NCBI GenBank assembly: GCA_026713605.1
Contig: JAPOOC010000006.1
Coordinates: forward strand, 1-51,547
Length of the DNA: 51,547 bases
Origin: Candidatus Kaiserbacteria bacterium
GTDB lineage: Bacteria > Patescibacteriota > Minisyncoccia > Phycocordibacterales > JABAAK01
Reading direction: 5' to 3'
Position numbers and translations under genes: made by a program
Part shown: in pieces, positions 49,659 through 51,547 of the stretch
Layout: each line of letters begins with the position of its first letter
Numbering within the stretch: the first letter of the stretch is position 1
Notes under the pieces: generated by a model
What the model was told of the DNA's origin: nothing
Seen by the model: the letters and a program-made list of their open reading frames with translations, nothing else
Database searches by the model: none

Positions 49659-50423
49659 ATGCAGAAAAAACTTGGGCAGTACTTTTTGCGTTCGCGCGGT
49701 GTGTTGCGGGCGGTTGTTGCGGCGCTGGATGTTCCGAGCAGTGTGGTGGCAGTTGAGGTTGGTCCCGGGAAGGGTGCGTTGACGGAATGCATCCTTGATC
49801 GATATGATTCTGTGATCGCGATTGAGAAAGATGTTGCTCTTGTGCAGGTGTTGCAAGAGCGATTTGCTGATGTTCTTTCTGGCGGTCAGTTGACGCTTAT
49901 CACCGGAGATGTGCGGGATGGTGCATGGTTGTCCTTGGTGCAGGGTCGATCTTATGTCGTTATTGCGAATATTCCCTACTATCTCACTGGTTCACTCATA
50001 CGGAATATGTTGACTGACACACATCCGCCGGTTGCGATGTCTTTGGTGGTGCAGAAGGAGGTTGCAGAGCGAATTACCAGGCGGAAGGGGGGTAAGGAGT
50101 CGCTCTTATCGCTTTCGGTGCGACTGTTTGGTGTTGCACGCTATGTGCAGACCGTGCCACGCAAGATGTTTTCCCCGCAACCGCGGGTTGACTCAGCGAT
50201 TATTACCATTACTGCTATACAGCAGCCGTCGTTGCAGGTGCAGGACACTTTTTTTGCTATTATACGAACTGCATTTCAGGAGAAACGCAAGACGGTTTTG
50301 AAGAAGTTTGCTGATGCCCCGGATGTACATGCTGCTTTGGCGCAGTGTGGTGTTTCTTCGCGTGATCGGGCGGAAGATATATCTTTTGAAACTTGGTATC
50401 GAGTGGCATGTCTTGTTGTGTAG
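49659..50423 (+). CDS. rsmA: 16S rRNA dimethyladenosine transferase (RsmA/KsgA)
   Basis: A 254-aa SAM-dependent methyltransferase that dimethylates two adenosines near the 3' end of 16S rRNA. The SAM site EVGPGKGALTE (residues about 32-43), the acidic IAIEKD, and the catalytic motif NIPYYLTGSLI are in order, with the C-terminal KMFSPQPRVDSAIITI. The motif is NIPY rather than the common NLPY. A TATTAC box lies 9 bases before ATG 49659. Confidence 0.95.
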   Translation: MQKKLGQYFLRSRGVLRAVVAALDVPSSVVAVEVGPGKGALTECILDRYDSVIAIEKDVALVQVLQERFADVLSGGQLTLITGDVRDGAWLSLVQGRSYVVIANIPYYLTGSLIRNMLTDTHPPVAMSLVVQKEVAERITRRKGGKESLLSLSVRLFGVARYVQTVPRKMFSPQPRVDSAIITITAIQQPSLQVQDTFFAIIRTAFQEKRKTVLKKFADAPDVHAALAQCGVSSRDRAEDISFETWYRVACLVV

Positions 50424-50463
50424 TAAGGTGCCGTCTGTTGTGGTGCGAGTGTTGCTCTCGCCT

Positions 50464-50472
50464 TGCTATACT
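50464..50472 (+). promoter_or_regulatory. Extended -10 TGCTATACT
   Basis: Ends 8 bases before ATG 50481. Confidence 0.65.
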
Positions 50473-50480
50473 GTTACTAT

Positions 50481-51547
50481 ATGTCAATGTTTCGCTCTTT
50501 CCCCTTACTTTCTTTTGCCGTATTTGTTTCTGTTGCGTTTACACTTTTAAGTGGTGCACAGATCGTTGAGCGACCGTCATGGAATACTTTTTCGGAGGAG
50601 TATCGTGGTGTTGGTGTTGGGTATCGTGTAGGTGTGCAGTTCTTTCGGCATGTTGCTGCTGATCTCAAGAGTGGGTACCCGTTTCCCGAGCTCTCTGTGC
50701 AACAAGGAGATACCCTTCCGGATGGTCTTCGTTTAACTAGCTCTGGTTACCTTGTTGGCACGCCAACGGTGTCAGGATCTTTTTCCTTCACCCTTGTGGC
50801 AGTTAACCGTGCTGGTATTGCGAAGAAGCGGGTTACCCTCCACCTCCGTCCACCTTTTGGTGTTGCCTCCTACAGTGCCGGAGATCTCAACGCTGCCATC
50901 TTGGATGCGCAGGTGTTCCTCAACAGCACCTCCTGTCCAGTAGCCCAGATCGGCCTCGGCTCACCTCATCGAGAAACCCTCTCTTTCCTTCCGGCACTTG
51001 CTGATGCTATAACCTGCTATCAGCGGAAGCACGCTCTTCCTGTTACCGGCACTCTTACCTCTGACCTTCTTTCACACTTTATTGCATCGTATCATACGCG
51101 GTTCATCCCTGGGGACTTTGTCCTTCCTTCAGGTACCACTGCCTCTGGCGCACCTCAATGGCGTACCCCCACCTCCACTCGCACCCTCTTTCTCAATGAT
51201 CCTGTTGCCATAGACCTCCGAAACCTTTTGATACACCAGTATCCCTCACCCTCTTTCCGCATTCGTGCGGGCGTTCTTCCTGCTGGTCTTTCTCTGCAGG
51301 ATGACGGCACTATCACTGGTACCCCGGTTACCCTCACTTCCACAACAGTTACCGTCAGTGCGGAGAACACCTCCGGCTTCGATCTACTTTACCTCACTTT
51401 TTCAATCAACGAATCTGGTTACACCGTTTCTACCACTCACCCCACTATCAGGCAAGCACAGCGCTATCTCAATGGCACTCCCTGTCCTGTTGCACAGCAA
51501 GGTGCCGGTTCTCCTGGGCAAGAGACCTCTTATTTTGGTCAGAAGAC
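50481..51547 (+). CDS. Large surface protein, N-terminal part (cut by window end)
   Basis: The frame stays open for 355 codons to the window edge. A signal peptide (residues about 1-26, ending LLSGAQ) is followed by Ig-like (He_PIG-type) stretches such as SSGYLVGTPTVSGSFSFTLV and LPAGLSLQDDGTITGTPVT. These alternate with peptidoglycan-binding-like segments: VFLNSTSCPVAQIGLGSP, and RYLNGTPCPVAQQGAGSPGQ, which parallels RFLNGNPQTQVAVSGVGSPG in the 1256-aa protein at 14499. Paired Cys suggest disulphides. Codon use is visibly C-rich (ACC, CTC, TCC) compared with upstream genes, perhaps for high expression or a different origin. The promoter gives a nearly leaderless message. Confidence 0.75.
   Translation, partial: MSMFRSFPLLSFAVFVSVAFTLLSGAQIVERPSWNTFSEEYRGVGVGYRVGVQFFRHVAADLKSGYPFPELSVQQGDTLPDGLRLTSSGYLVGTPTVSGSFSFTLVAVNRAGIAKKRVTLHLRPPFGVASYSAGDLNAAILDAQVFLNSTSCPVAQIGLGSPHRETLSFLPALADAITCYQRKHALPVTGTLTSDLLSHFIASYHTRFIPGDFVLPSGTTASGAPQWRTPTSTRTLFLNDPVAIDLRNLLIHQYPSPSFRIRAGVLPAGLSLQDDGTITGTPVTLTSTTVTVSAENTSGFDLLYLTFSINESGYTVSTTHPTIRQAQRYLNGTPCPVAQQGAGSPGQETSYFGQK

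Noticed and set aside
1-51547. Alternative genetic code (UGA as glycine)
   Set aside because: TGA ends many certain genes at expected lengths, for example rplC, rplD and nrdA, and no gene needs read-through.
1-51547. tRNA or rRNA genes in the gene-free stretches
   Set aside because: No cloverleaf with a TTCRANNY-type arm or conserved rRNA segment was found by eye; a covariance search would be decisive.

Overview
The window looks like part of a chromosome of a Candidate Phyla Radiation (Patescibacteria) bacterium, most likely from the Parcubacteria side. This is inferred from gene content and style. There are compact, often overlapping genes and a tuf-S10 ribosomal operon with CPR-like terminal extensions. 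A very large acidic surface protein carries a Ser-rich linker and a peptidoglycan-binding-like domain. The ribonucleotide reductase is eukaryote-like, and many genes have no Shine-Dalgarno sequence. No rRNA or tRNA gene was seen, so the placement is tentative. The standard code is used: TGA is a normal stop here, which argues against the UGA=Gly lineages.

Layout. 1-6.8 kb: a 75-bp-period repeat, an AlbA_2/ATPase-type regulator, an RluA-type pseudouridine synthase, and small membrane proteins and lipoproteins, with a large DUF11-like anchored protein. 6.8-9.9 kb: an AI-2E/PerM-type transporter, rpsF-ssb-rpsR, and the first member (9411) of a three-member family of membrane proteins. 10-14.2 kb (minus strand): ftsK, a small anchored protein, recA and efp. 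14.4-18.3 kb: a 1256-aa surface protein behind its own sigma70-type promoter. 18.4-26.3 kb: an accessory island with a duplicated two-gene module, a possible nuclease, a STAS-like protein, two Panacea-domain proteins (one with a possible toxin partner), two more members of the membrane family and a solute-binding protein. Three of these genes share a nearly identical promoter cassette. 26.4-29.5 kb: uvrA and a small anchored protein. 29.5-40.2 kb: tuf-rpsJ-rplC-rplD-rplW-rplB-rpsS-rplV-rpsC-rplP, then a 2.4-kb insertion, then rpmC-rpsQ-rplN-rplX-rplE. The insertion holds a predicted exported JAMM/RadC-like protein, an LRV-repeat protein and a superinfection-immunity-like protein; the last two sit behind a duplicated, hairpin-rich leader. 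40.2-44.4 kb: nrdB-nrdA. 44.4-50.4 kb: recG (minus), a lipoprotein plus basic peptide pair, a small membrane protein (minus), a UvrD-type helicase and rsmA. 50.5 kb to the end: the start of a second surface protein, cut by the window edge, with the same cell-wall module as the 1256-aa protein.

The housekeeping genes cover translation (ribosomal proteins, EF-Tu, EF-P, rRNA modification), replication and repair (SSB, RecA, RecG, UvrA, UvrD, FtsK) and dNTP synthesis. A recurring feature is an extended -10 promoter (TG-N-TATACT) whose last base lies only 6-9 bases before the start codon, in at least fifteen genes on both strands. It predicts leaderless mRNAs and was used here to choose starts. 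The points most worth following up are the duplicated NGH/membrane-protein module, the Panacea-linked gene pair, the shared promoter cassette with its membrane family, and the duplicated leader inside the S10 operon.
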